Source: Paenibacillus sp. LS1 (GTDB lineage: Bacteria > Bacillota > Bacilli > Paenibacillales > Paenibacillaceae). Taken from it: a stretch of 64,000 bases of DNA. Location: the NCBI RefSeq assembly GCF_026013365.1, contig NZ_JAPDOE010000014.1:1-64000 (forward strand), given 5' to 3'. Made by a program: the position numbers and the translations under genes. The notes under the pieces were generated by a model. The model was not told the origin of the DNA and searched no databases. It saw only the letters and a program-made list of their open reading frames with translations. Position 1 is the stretch's first letter; each line of letters starts with the position of its first letter. Below are positions 40,757-49,107 of the stretch, in pieces.

Positions 40757-41674
40757 TTAAACGTTGAGTGATTTTCGAATGGAAAGTGTACTTCCCAAAA
40801 TACCTACCAGCACACCGAGTCCGATCAACAGTGTTCCAAACAGCAACCAGATTTCGCCGAGAGGAATCAAGTTAAGCATCTGCATGAAGACATCCTGACC
40901 AATCGTGTTCATTAACTGGCTATATCCAACGAACAACACCCCAACCGTAATGACCGAGCCAATAAATCCAATAAGTGCACCCTCAATAAAGAAAGGCCAG
41001 CGAATAAAGGTGTTGGTTGCGCCAACCAGCTTCATAATGCCGATCTCCCGGCGACGGGCCAGAATCGTTACGCGAATCGTATTCGAGATCAGAAACATGG
41101 ACATCAGACCCAGTCCCCCGACAAAAATAAATCCGATATTACGAACAAGCTTCGTAAATTTGAACAATACTTCCACCGTTTCCTTGCCGTAGTTCACTTT
41201 CATGATCGGCTTCTCCGGGTGTTTTTCGTTCAGGGCTTCGATTTTTTGCGCCACAAAAGTGACGGTTTCCGGTTCAATGACCTCTACTTCAATGGTCTCC
41301 GGCAGTGGGTTGTTATCCACATCGAAACCGCTAAGCACGTTATCTGCACTCGCTCCAAGACGTTCACGGAACTCCTTGAGTCCTTCTTCCTTGGAAACAA
41401 AACGAATCTCACTTACTTCAGGCATCGCGCTGATTTCTTGCTCCAGTGTGTTACGCAGGTTCTCGTCCACATTCAGTTCAAGGAACGTGCTGATCTCCAC
41501 CTGGCTATCAACTTGATTCGCCATGGAATTTACATTGAGCACCAACAGCATGAACACGCCAAGAATCAACAGCGACACAATGATGGACATGATGGAGGCC
41601 ACAGACATCCAGCCGTTGCGGAATACGTTTTTGAATCCCTCCCGCAGATGGCGCAAGAGAGTACTAAAATTCAT
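40757..41674 (-). CDS. ftsX: cell division protein FtsX
   Basis: Four-helix permease-like partner of FtsE that transmits ATP-driven movement to an outer peptidoglycan hydrolase. An N-terminal cytoplasmic stretch is followed by the first helix (about 22-45) and a large outer loop (about 48-165) with SEIRFVSKEEGLKEFRERLG, the usual FtsX signature. Three helices at about 175-295 complete it. The 305 residues are normal. The start overlaps the ftsE end by 11 bases. Confidence 0.95.
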   Translation of the reverse strand: MNFSTLLRHLREGFKNVFRNGWMSVASIMSIIVSLLILGVFMLLVLNVNSMANQVDSQVEISTFLELNVDENLRNTLEQEISAMPEVSEIRFVSKEEGLKEFRERLGASADNVLSGFDVDNNPLPETIEVEVIEPETVTFVAQKIEALNEKHPEKPIMKVNYGKETVEVLFKFTKLVRNIGFIFVGGLGLMSMFLISNTIRVTILARRREIGIMKLVGATNTFIRWPFFIEGALIGFIGSVITVGVLFVGYSQLMNTIGQDVFMQMLNLIPLGEIWLLFGTLLIGLGVLVGILGSTLSIRKSLNV

Positions 41675-42350
41675 AACCGTATTCCCCTCTCATCTGATCC
41701 CGTACAATCTGTCCACGTTCAATGGCGATTACCCGTTTACGCATCGTATTCACGATATCTTTGTTGTGGGTCGCCATAACAATGGTTGTTCCCCGGAAAT
41801 TAATCTCATCCAGCAGTTGCATAATGCCCCATGACGTCTCCGGATCAAGGTTACCTGTAGGCTCATCCGCGATAATAACCGATGGGTTATTGACGATAGC
41901 CCGTGCAATCGCAATACGTTGCTGTTCCCCACCTGAGAGCTGTGAAGGTTCACGATTCGCCTTGCTGCGCAGACCCACCAAGTCGAGCACTTCCATGACT
42001 CGTTTCTTGATATGCCGCTTCGGCGCTTCAATAACTTCCATGGCAAATGCCACATTCTCAAATGCGGTCATCCGTGGCAGCAGACGAAAGTCCTGGAACA
42101 CAACGCCGATGTTACGACGCACATAAGGAATCTTTCTTGGCTTCAACTTACCAATATTAAATCCGTTAATGGATATTTGTCCTTTGGTCGGAACTTCTTC
42201 TCTGTACATCAATTTCATAAATGTCGATTTGCCTGCGCCGGACGGACCGACGATATAGACAAATTCATTGCGGTCGATCTTCACCGACACCCCTTGTAAT
42301 GCGTGGGTCCCATTGGCGTAGGTCTTCCACACGTCCTGCATTTCTATCAC
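41664..42350 (-). CDS. ftsE: cell division ATP-binding protein FtsE
   Basis: ABC ATPase of the FtsEX complex: Walker A GPSGAGKST, LLPRMTAFENVAF, signature LSGGEQQRIAIARA, Walker B VIIADEPTGNLDP and an H-loop in MATHN. I start at GTG 42350, which gives 228 residues beginning M-I-E-M as in B. subtilis FtsE, with AGGAAG seven bases upstream. The ATG at 42371 has no ribosome binding site. First gene of ftsE-ftsX-M23-ctpB; a WalR-type box lies about 145 bases upstream. Confidence 0.95.
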   Translation of the reverse strand: MIEMQDVWKTYANGTHALQGVSVKIDRNEFVYIVGPSGAGKSTFMKLMYREEVPTKGQISINGFNIGKLKPRKIPYVRRNIGVVFQDFRLLPRMTAFENVAFAMEVIEAPKRHIKKRVMEVLDLVGLRSKANREPSQLSGGEQQRIAIARAIVNNPSVIIADEPTGNLDPETSWGIMQLLDEINFRGTTIVMATHNKDIVNTMRKRVIAIERGQIVRDQMRGEYGYEF

Positions 42351-42493
42351 ATCATCACTTCCTGCTCGCATAGTTAGCCATTATCATTTCGACACAATCC
42401 CGGCATTTCCTTTAAAAAGACCTGAATTTCATCAGGAAAAAATCCACGTCGTTCCTGTTTCAATGGTGAAGCATGGATTCATATGAAGTTTAT

Positions 42494-42510
42494 TGTAACA
42501 AATTTGTTAC
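42494..42510. promoter_or_regulatory. WalR-type box (perfect palindrome)
   Basis: TGTAAC-AAATT-TGTTAC fits the WalR (YycF) consensus TGTWAH-N5-TGTWAH at every position. Its inner 16 bases (GTAACAAATTTGTTAC) are a perfect palindrome. It lies between the divergent ftsE operon and the VanW gene, both cell-wall related. On the plus strand a possible -10 TATATA follows at 42549. Confidence 0.6.
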
Positions 42511-42604
42511 CTATTGAGTACCCGAAAGTTTTCCTGCATTGGATCATATATATAGAAAGTGTTACAAAGTCGGGAACAACTGAAGTATAAAGGAGCGTAC
42601 GGTT

Positions 42605-44038
42605 ATGAAAAAAATACATTTGACGGTCATTGTTCTATTCTCCATCCTCTTGATCGGCTCCGCGTCCTATGGATTGTTGTATATGTACGTGAATCAGCCT
42701 GCCCTGCCCAAAGACATTCATGTTGGCGGCATGCCAGTGGAAGGGAAGAACCATAAAGATGTACTGCATGAACTGGAGGAGAAGATCAAAAAGCTCGAGG
42801 ACTGGCCTGTCACTCTTGAGTTGACTGAACCTGACCCCAAGACGATGACGTACAGCGCAGCTCAGGTGGGTGTAAACTACAACGTTAACGGCTTCAAGTG
42901 CGTGATAAAAGAGCTTGAGGAAGGGGGCATATGGGAACGCGCTTATGCACGTTATCATCTTCCGAAAGAGTTCTCTCTGGATATGAGTTACGACTTACGA
43001 TCACTCCAAGAACATCTCAACCCTGCCTGGGAAAAAGAAACCTTCGGTACACCTGCGAACGCCGTTCGACGCATTACCGCAAGTGACAAAGTCCAGTATA
43101 TCCCGGAAAAAGGCGTCCGCCGCGTTGATTGGGATACACTCACAAGTCTCATTCAAACCAAGCTGCACCAAGATTTCAGTGTACTGAACCCGGATGAGAA
43201 ACCCGCCCCATTGCTGATCCAGGTACCACTGTATACGCTGAAGCCTGAAGTGACCCTTGATTCCCTGCGCCAGGAAGGCATTGACCGGAAGATCATCCAG
43301 TTCTCCACGGGTCTCGGCAATAGTAGTGAAGGGCGGATACATAATGTCAACGCAGCAGCGGAAGCGATTAACGGCATGATTTTGCCACCGGATGCCACAT
43401 TCGATTATGAGAGGGTGGTCCGTAAAGCGGAGAAGGATTATGGTTTTCGTGAGGCCCCGGTCATTGTCAATGGAAGACTGACCCCCGGAATTGGCGGGGG
43501 AATCTGCCAGGTATCCAGTACAGTGTATAACGCAGCGCTGTTGACGGGTCTTGATATTATTGAGCGTCGCAACCACTCCCTGCCGGTCAAATATTTGCCG
43601 AAAGGACTGGATGCCACCTTTGCCTCGGGAGCTATCAACTTTCGTTTCAAAAACAATACAGGAAAATCCTTACTCATTCATGCAGAGGTGAAGAACCACC
43701 AATTGATGGTGAAATTTTTTGGCACATTCCCGGAGAATGTCAGCTATGCCCTTGAATCTCGCACCATCGAAACATTAAGTGTTCCGGTGAAATATGTGTC
43801 CAGTACAGTACTGCCTGATGGTGCACAGCAGGTGCTGCAAGACGGACAGCCGGGATATATTGTCGAGACGGTACGAACCAAGAGGGTGGACGGCGAAGTC
43901 GTCGAATCCAAAACGATTACACGGGATACGTACAAAGCTCAGAATCGTCTGATTGCCCGCTCAGGTCATAGCAGCTTGCCTGATCCACAAGAACCTTCTG
44001 TTGTCGAGGATGGTATTAGCGATACGAAACAGCCTTAA
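42605..44038 (+). CDS. VanW family protein with peptidoglycan-binding-like N terminus
   Basis: A signal anchor (5-28) is followed by a PG_binding_4-like region (about 60-215), the VanW domain (about 230-375) with FSTGLGNSSEGRIHNV, GGGICQVSSTVYNAALL and NHSLPVKYLPKGLDATF, and a G5-like C-terminal part (about 380-450). Proteins of this kind occur widely in Firmicutes near wall genes; the biochemical role is unknown. VanW itself comes from vancomycin-resistance clusters, but no resistance function follows from that. AAAGGAG lies nine bases before the ATG. A WalR-type box upstream suggests wall-stress control. It is a monocistron with a terminator. Confidence 0.88.
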   Translation: MKKIHLTVIVLFSILLIGSASYGLLYMYVNQPALPKDIHVGGMPVEGKNHKDVLHELEEKIKKLEDWPVTLELTEPDPKTMTYSAAQVGVNYNVNGFKCVIKELEEGGIWERAYARYHLPKEFSLDMSYDLRSLQEHLNPAWEKETFGTPANAVRRITASDKVQYIPEKGVRRVDWDTLTSLIQTKLHQDFSVLNPDEKPAPLLIQVPLYTLKPEVTLDSLRQEGIDRKIIQFSTGLGNSSEGRIHNVNAAAEAINGMILPPDATFDYERVVRKAEKDYGFREAPVIVNGRLTPGIGGGICQVSSTVYNAALLTGLDIIERRNHSLPVKYLPKGLDATFASGAINFRFKNNTGKSLLIHAEVKNHQLMVKFFGTFPENVSYALESRTIETLSVPVKYVSSTVLPDGAQQVLQDGQPGYIVETVRTKRVDGEVVESKTITRDTYKAQNRLIARSGHSSLPDPQEPSVVEDGISDTKQP

Positions 44039-44133
44039 TTTTTTCAAAGCAACCGACAACTTACAGATCACGGAATAGTACAAACAAAGTCCTGCCGTAA
44101 TTCATGGATAAGCATAAGCGGATCACACGAAAA

Positions 44134-44183
44134 CAAAAAGACACACTTCACGTCCCTTTTGAGGATAAGCGAGAAGTGTGTCT
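44134..44183. terminator. bidirectional terminator between VanW and MFS genes
   Basis: AGACACACTTC (44139-44149) pairs perfectly with GAAGTGTGTCT (44173-44183). The minus-strand side continues into TTTTTGTTTT, and the plus side into a weaker CTACATTTT. Confidence 0.88.
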
Positions 44184-44267
44184 CTACATTTTCAAGATAA
44201 GTTATTCGAGTTTTATCAAGCTAGGATTAGCTTTACTACCGTAACTTACAGTTTACTACATAACGGC

Positions 44268-45824
44268 TTAGTGACCGCCAGTGTATTCACCTTGCTCTTC
44301 GCCTACGACCATCTTCTCTTTCCCCATGAAGAAGGAAGCGACCAACGCTAGTGCAGCCGGAATCACAGCCCAGGCAAATAACTGCACGATCGAAGAAGAC
44401 AGGGCATGTGTGATCGTATCCAGCACCTGAGGCGGAATCGCCTGTCTAAGTTCTGGTGAGAGCAACGCGTGTGGATCGGTCAGATCCACTCCCTGAGGCA
44501 CGCCCCCTGCTGAAGCACCACCTGCTGCTTCCCCAGCCGAGCCAGCGAGAGCATCATTCATTTTACGCGTAAATACCTGGCTCTGTACGATACCAAAGAT
44601 CGTAATCCCCATCGTCATGCCGAGGGAGCGCAAAAAGTTAAGCGTGGAACTCGCCGCACCGCGTCTTTGCGGTTCAAACGCGTTCATGGCAGCATTGCTA
44701 AGTACGGAGAACGAAGCACCGACACCAAGACCAACCATCACCATGTAGATACGTATCGTCCAAAGGGAAGAGTTCTCATCCAGCGTAGTCAGCAATCCGA
44801 GTCCAATAACAAGCAAAGCCAACGTAGGAATCATAATATTGCGATACTTGATTTTGGTCATCAACACCCCGCCCAAGGAAGCCGTCACAACGGACCCGAG
44901 CATCATGGGCAGCAGTACGAGACCGGAGTTGGTCGCTTTACCACCGAGTACCCCCTGTATGAAGATCGGAATGTACACGGATGCTGTGATGAATGCCGCA
45001 CCACTGAACATCCCAATGACGTTACTGGACCAGTAGACCCGGTTGCGGAACATGCCGAAGGAGATAATTGGTTCTTTGGCTTTCGTTTCCGCGTACAGGA
45101 ACAGCAGTGCTAGTAATACAAATCCGGCAAACAAGCCAAGAATCTGCCAGGAACCCCAGGCAAACGTTTTGCCTCCCAGTTCCAGACCAAAGATCAGGCA
45201 CACAACAGCACCGATCAGTGTTACAGCACCCAGCCAGTCGATCTGTTGGGATTGATGCTGATGGGATTCTTTATAAAAGAACGCAATAAACACAAATGCA
45301 ATCAAGCCGAGTGGCAGGTTGATATAAAATACCCATTCCCATGTCGCATACTGGGTAATGTAAGCACCGAGCAATGGCCCAAATACACTAGACAGGCCGA
45401 AGACCGCTCCAAACAACCCACCCAATTTACCACGAGATTCCGGTGCAACGACATCAAACATGATCGTAAACGCAATCGGAACCAGTGCACCCGCACCAAT
45501 ACCCTGAATCGCTCTGTACATCGTCAATTCCACAATAGACGTTGCCGTTCCGCACAGCGCTGAACCAAGCATAAACACAATAATACCAAATACAAAAAAC
45601 TTCTTCCGTCCATACATATCGGATAGCTTACCGAAGATCGGCATGCCTGCCATCTCAGCCACCATGTACGCGGAGGTAACCCAGACGAACTTGTCGAGCC
45701 CACCCAGCTTCCCGACGATATCCCCCATAGCTGTTGCCACGATGGTATTATCCATCGAAGCCATTAGTATGCTGAGCAGTAACCCTGCCAGCACCAATCC
45801 AATACTGTTTTTACGTGCAACCAT
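44268..45824 (-). CDS. MFS drug exporter, DHA2 (EmrB/QacA) family, 14 helices
   Basis: Proton-driven multidrug exporter type. It shows motif D1 (MDNTIVATAM), motif A (GKLSDMYGRKKFF), motif B (YRAIQGIGAGAL) and motif C (GLSSVFGPLLGAYI). About 14 helices are predicted, with an outer loop (about 425-475) before the last helix. The 518 residues are normal. I start at ATG 45824 (MVARKNS), about nine bases after GGAGAG; the ATG at 45842 lacks a clear site. The substrate is unknown and no adjacent regulator gene is seen. Confidence 0.9.
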   Translation of the reverse strand: MVARKNSIGLVLAGLLLSILMASMDNTIVATAMGDIVGKLGGLDKFVWVTSAYMVAEMAGMPIFGKLSDMYGRKKFFVFGIIVFMLGSALCGTATSIVELTMYRAIQGIGAGALVPIAFTIMFDVVAPESRGKLGGLFGAVFGLSSVFGPLLGAYITQYATWEWVFYINLPLGLIAFVFIAFFYKESHQHQSQQIDWLGAVTLIGAVVCLIFGLELGGKTFAWGSWQILGLFAGFVLLALLFLYAETKAKEPIISFGMFRNRVYWSSNVIGMFSGAAFITASVYIPIFIQGVLGGKATNSGLVLLPMMLGSVVTASLGGVLMTKIKYRNIMIPTLALLVIGLGLLTTLDENSSLWTIRIYMVMVGLGVGASFSVLSNAAMNAFEPQRRGAASSTLNFLRSLGMTMGITIFGIVQSQVFTRKMNDALAGSAGEAAGGASAGGVPQGVDLTDPHALLSPELRQAIPPQVLDTITHALSSSIVQLFAWAVIPAALALVASFFMGKEKMVVGEEQGEYTGGH

Positions 45825-45896
45825 TGTACTCAATCTCTCCATTCACGCTCTATTCATATGACTGCATTAGTATATCCGAAAAGAAGTCTGCGTTAA

Positions 45897-46580
45897 TCAG
45901 TCCAAGGACCGATTGCTTTGCAGCAAAACTTCCGATTGCGGATGAATTTGCAGAGATGAACGGTATTCCACTGCACCAATCCGGCAACCCGGACCGATTT
46001 TTATTTTATCGCCACGGACAATCTCGGCCTCTGTATTCTCTAATTCAATATCATCACCTTCGATAATCTGTGCTTTGAGGATAGATTTATTCCCCGTAAA
46101 CAAGTCATTCAACCGGCCACTCTTCACCGAGATGATGGAACCACCCATTTCCTTGACCTCGGATGGACCCATGATTTTGAGTGTCATGTGTTCAGCGCTG
46201 AGCATCCCCGCTATCGTCAACCGTCCGTTCAGCTTGATATTTTCCGCCTGACAATCCCCGGACAGATGAAGCTCACCTACCACTTTTATAAGCTCAGCTT
46301 TGGCATGTAGGCCAGATGTCTGGATTCCATCCTCACCCTCGTTGCTAGCCTCTCGCTCTGTTAGAGTAAGGGTTCCGGTAATTTTAATCTCTGTGGATTC
46401 AAGCGATCCGTATATGACCGATGTACCCGTACATTTGAAACGATCACAAGATAGATTGTCGTTAAAGGACGCGTCCCCTACGACCTTGATCTTGCCGTAC
46501 ACGCCACCAGAAGAGCTGCCATCACCAACGATGCTGATATCCATTTTTTTGTCCAATGAACGCCCAGGATTGTTACTCAT
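45897..46580 (-). CDS. yhbF: bactofilin-type polymer-forming protein (YhbF-like)
   Basis: A 227-residue protein made of short beta-helix turns (G-x-hydrophobic-x-G pattern, such as VYGKIKVVG, LKITGTLTLT and LNGRLTIAG), as in bactofilins, which polymerise without nucleotide. The C-terminal IIEGDDIELENTEAEIVRG block is shared with the upstream paralogue. In B. subtilis yhbE and yhbF (bacE, bacF) are needed for flagellar assembly. Last gene of yhbD-yhbE-yhbF. GGAGGGGAT lies close to the ATG at 46580. Confidence 0.85.
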   Translation of the reverse strand: MSNNPGRSLDKKMDISIVGDGSSSGGVYGKIKVVGDASFNDNLSCDRFKCTGTSVIYGSLESTEIKITGTLTLTEREASNEGEDGIQTSGLHAKAELIKVVGELHLSGDCQAENIKLNGRLTIAGMLSAEHMTLKIMGPSEVKEMGGSIISVKSGRLNDLFTGNKSILKAQIIEGDDIELENTEAEIVRGDKIKIGPGCRIGAVEYRSSLQIHPQSEVLLQSNRSLD

Positions 46581-46614
46581 GTCGATCCCCTCCCTTTCTC
46601 TCCATATCCAAACT

Positions 46615-47343
46615 TTAAATTTGCTTACTGCTTCCTACTTTGGCATCCTGATCAACCTCAAGTTCACCTGAATACTCGACCAGCCTGATGTTACAGCCAC
46701 GACCAATATGAATGTTACTTCCCCGCACAATATCAGCTTCGGTATCTTCCAGTACAATCTCATCGCCCTCAATTAAGGAAGTCTTAAATGAAGGGGTACC
46801 GCCGAGACCAATACTTTTCCAAAAGCCATTCTGTTGTTCCTTGCGACGAATATCAATCCGCTCTCCGCCAATCTCTTTGGCCGAAGAAGAGGTGTGCAGC
46901 CTGATCTCCACCGTTCCTGCATTCAGAAATCCGCTAATCTTAATATTGCCCTGCACATTCAGGGACTCACATTGCACATCCCCTTCAATATCGATCACAC
47001 CGCCAATATCAATTCGTTCCCCGTCCACTCTTCCGCGTACGGTACACTTCCCGTTCACTTCAAGCTCAGGGCTATTAAGATTTCCGTTAATTGTCGTCAT
47101 GCCATCCACACGAACACGAGAACTGCTCAAAGGGCCATTCAACGTGCACATACCGTTAATTGTTGTACTCTCAGAGCTCAAAGCGCCGTGCATCTTCAAT
47201 GTTCCATTCACTTCCATAGAGGTGCAGTCTAGATTACCGTTCACCTTAGCCATGCCATCAATAGATACACGGTGAAACTCCCCGCCTGCCGTTTGACTTA
47301 TGCCCGCCACATTCAGATCATTCCGCTTATTCCGCTCTTCCAT
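46615..47343 (-). CDS. yhbE: bactofilin-type polymer-forming protein (YhbE-like)
   Basis: A 242-residue paralogue of the downstream gene. It contains repeated turns such as IDGMAKVNGNL, VNGTLKMHGAL, INGMCTLNGPL and VDGMTTINGNL, which together form a beta-helix, and the shared C-terminal LIEGDEIVLEDTEADIVRG. The N-terminal repeats are clearer than in its partner. It starts 15 bases after yhbD with AAGGAGAGG. Co-polymerisation of the two bactofilins is likely but is inference. Confidence 0.87.
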   Translation of the reverse strand: MEERNKRNDLNVAGISQTAGGEFHRVSIDGMAKVNGNLDCTSMEVNGTLKMHGALSSESTTINGMCTLNGPLSSSRVRVDGMTTINGNLNSPELEVNGKCTVRGRVDGERIDIGGVIDIEGDVQCESLNVQGNIKISGFLNAGTVEIRLHTSSSAKEIGGERIDIRRKEQQNGFWKSIGLGGTPSFKTSLIEGDEIVLEDTEADIVRGSNIHIGRGCNIRLVEYSGELEVDQDAKVGSSKQI

Positions 47344-47357
47344 AGATGATCCTCTCC

Positions 47358-47981
47358 TTATCCCAATTTGAGTTTTAATTCTTCCATAAATGTTCCCATG
47401 GGCTGCCTAAGAACCACCTTCACACCATTGTCAAAATAAAACTCCGTTCCTGCTGTCACCAGCATGAATGATGGGACACCCATTTTACGAGTAAGCACCA
47501 GTTCGCTAGGTTTGCCTGTGAAACGATAATAATGTTCAGACATCACATCGATCAGCAACGCGCCCTCTTGCCGCGTAATATCTCCGCTCATTAACAACTT
47601 ATCAAGGACATAGAGCATCATTATCTGTTCCAACGCATATAACGGTTGTTCCCGGCCTGCTTCCTGCAACAAATCCAGTGATATTTGTGAAACAATGTTT
47701 CGCTCTAACAGTTGTTGCGCAGACATCTCCACTTCACCCAACGTAGGCGAGAACACGTCTGCCAGCTCATCCAGCGATAATCCGTCTTTCATATTGAGAA
47801 TCTTGTCAATGCGTAGTAAAATCTGTTGTTTTGGAAAAAAGGTCTCTTGTCCGGTGTAGGACGACTTCCGAATGAACCATTCCTCCGGAATGAGATTTTT
47901 CCGCTTCCAGCGGTACAACTGGCCGTATGAGATTCCTGTCAGGTCCAACAACTCTTTCTTGGAGATCAAATCATCCGTCAT
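47358..47981 (-). CDS. yhbD: YhbD-family (DUF4004) protein with MerR-like helix-turn-helix
   Basis: A 207-residue protein that begins LISKKELLDLTGISYGQLYRWKRKNLIPEEWFI, a MerR-like DNA-binding head, and continues with the family block SYTGQETFFPKQQIL. It matches the B. subtilis YhbD/DUF4004 family and has the same neighbours, yhbE and yhbF. A transcription-factor role is inferred from the head only. A dyad (GTAACA-N6-TGTTAC) lies in its own promoter spacer and could be its operator. Confidence 0.88.
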   Translation of the reverse strand: MTDDLISKKELLDLTGISYGQLYRWKRKNLIPEEWFIRKSSYTGQETFFPKQQILLRIDKILNMKDGLSLDELADVFSPTLGEVEMSAQQLLERNIVSQISLDLLQEAGREQPLYALEQIMMLYVLDKLLMSGDITRQEGALLIDVMSEHYYRFTGKPSELVLTRKMGVPSFMLVTAGTEFYFDNGVKVVLRQPMGTFMEELKLKLG

Positions 47982-48007
47982 ATATGGTCCCCCTTTACAT
48001 TGAAATC

Positions 48008-48036
48008 AGTGTAACATAACATTGTTACGTTGTAAA
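48008..48036 (-). promoter_or_regulatory. yhbD promoter with dyad in the spacer
   Basis: On the minus strand, -35 TTTACA (48036-48031), 17-bp spacer, -10 TACACT (48013-48008). A perfect GTAACA-N6-TGTTAC dyad (48011-48028) covers the spacer. Confidence 0.5.
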
Positions 48037-48112
48037 ACGTTTGTTATTGCATTCGATGAGCATTGCGTATAACCTGTTAAATATAAAAGTATGAAAGGGG
48101 TTTCTTATACTT

Positions 48113-48901
48113 ATGGCACTTATTAAATGTGATTTTTACTCGGATACGCTTGGATTGAGCACGAGCATGCATGTCATTCTGCCGCAACAAACCCACAATC
48201 AGATCGGTATGGAGAATGTGACTGGCAATGGACTACACCCAACCCTGTACCTGCTGCACGGTCTGTCTGACGATGATTCCATCTGGCTGCGCCGGACTTC
48301 CATCGAACGTTATGTAGCTAACCTCGGGATCGCTGTTGTTATGCCACAGGTTCACCGCAGCTTCTATACAGATATGGTAGAAGGCGGACGTTATTGGAGC
48401 TTTATCAGTGAAGAACTCCCGGCACTTGCTCGTTCTTTCTTCCCACTGTCAGATCAACGGGAGGACAATTTCGTTGCCGGATTATCCATGGGTGGCTATG
48501 GGGCGTTCAAGCTGGCCCTTCGTAAACCGGATCAATATGCTGCAGCTGCCAGTTTGTCTGGAGCACTCGATATGTCTGCACATATGGATAGAAAAGCATC
48601 CTCAGCATTGCAACAGACGGAATTACAGCGTATTTTCGGACCAGAGGTGGCAGGCACTGAGAACGATCTGATTCATCTGTTAAAAGAAAATCAATCTAGC
48701 GAAAGTCCTCGACCTTTGCTCTACCAATGCTGCGGAACGGAAGATTTCCTGTATGAGGATAATCAAACCTTCCGGCATGCCTGTGAACAAACGAACTTCG
48801 AATTGACATACGAGGAAGGGCCTGGTGAACATGAGTGGGGCTACTGGGATGCCAAAATCCAGGATGTATTGAAATGGTTGCCTTTGCCCAAACGGGACTA
48901 G
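48113..48901 (+). CDS. esterase of the EstA / tributyrin esterase type
   Basis: Alpha/beta hydrolase, 262 residues: oxyanion-hole region [13 protein letters not shown], nucleophile elbow GLSMGGYG, acid Asp in GTEDFLY, and the His in PGEHEWGYW. Cytoplasmic members hydrolyse short acyl esters such as tributyrin or acetylated sugars. No signal peptide is present. It is transcribed divergently from yhbD across a gap of about 130 bp, with AAAGGGG before the ATG, and ends at a strong terminator. Confidence 0.88.
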   Translation: MALIKCDFYSDTLGLSTSMHVILPQQTHNQIGMENVTGNGLHPTLYLLHGLSDDDSIWLRRTSIERYVANLGIAVVMPQVHRSFYTDMVEGGRYWSFISEELPALARSFFPLSDQREDNFVAGLSMGGYGAFKLALRKPDQYAAAASLSGALDMSAHMDRKASSALQQTELQRIFGPEVAGTENDLIHLLKENQSSESPRPLLYQCCGTEDFLYEDNQTFRHACEQTNFELTYEEGPGEHEWGYWDAKIQDVLKWLPLPKRD

Positions 48902-49016
48902 TGGAGAGTTGCAATGGAGCTAGCGCGGGTAACTAAACTGGTACTCCCGATAGTAGATAAACTACCTTCCGTTCGCGGTTGGGTTCAATATATCTAGAGC
49001 ACATCGCTGTAAAACA

Positions 49017-49063
49017 CAAAGAAGCAGGCCGTTGAGAACAAAGTTCTCTGGCCTGCTTCTTTG
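49017..49063. terminator. bidirectional terminator between esterase gene and argH
   Basis: CAAAGAAGCAGGCC (49017-49030) pairs perfectly with GGCCTGCTTCTTTG (49050-49063), with an inner GAGAAC/GTTCTC stem. Confidence 0.93.
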
Positions 49064-49107
49064 TTGAACTGCTGTATCTGTAAGGGTACCTTACAGTAGC
49101 GGTGATA

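Noticed and set aside
42421-42436. Attenuator hairpin upstream of ftsE (CCTGA/TCAGG followed by T residues on the minus strand)
   Set aside because: The stem is only 5 bp; too weak to call.
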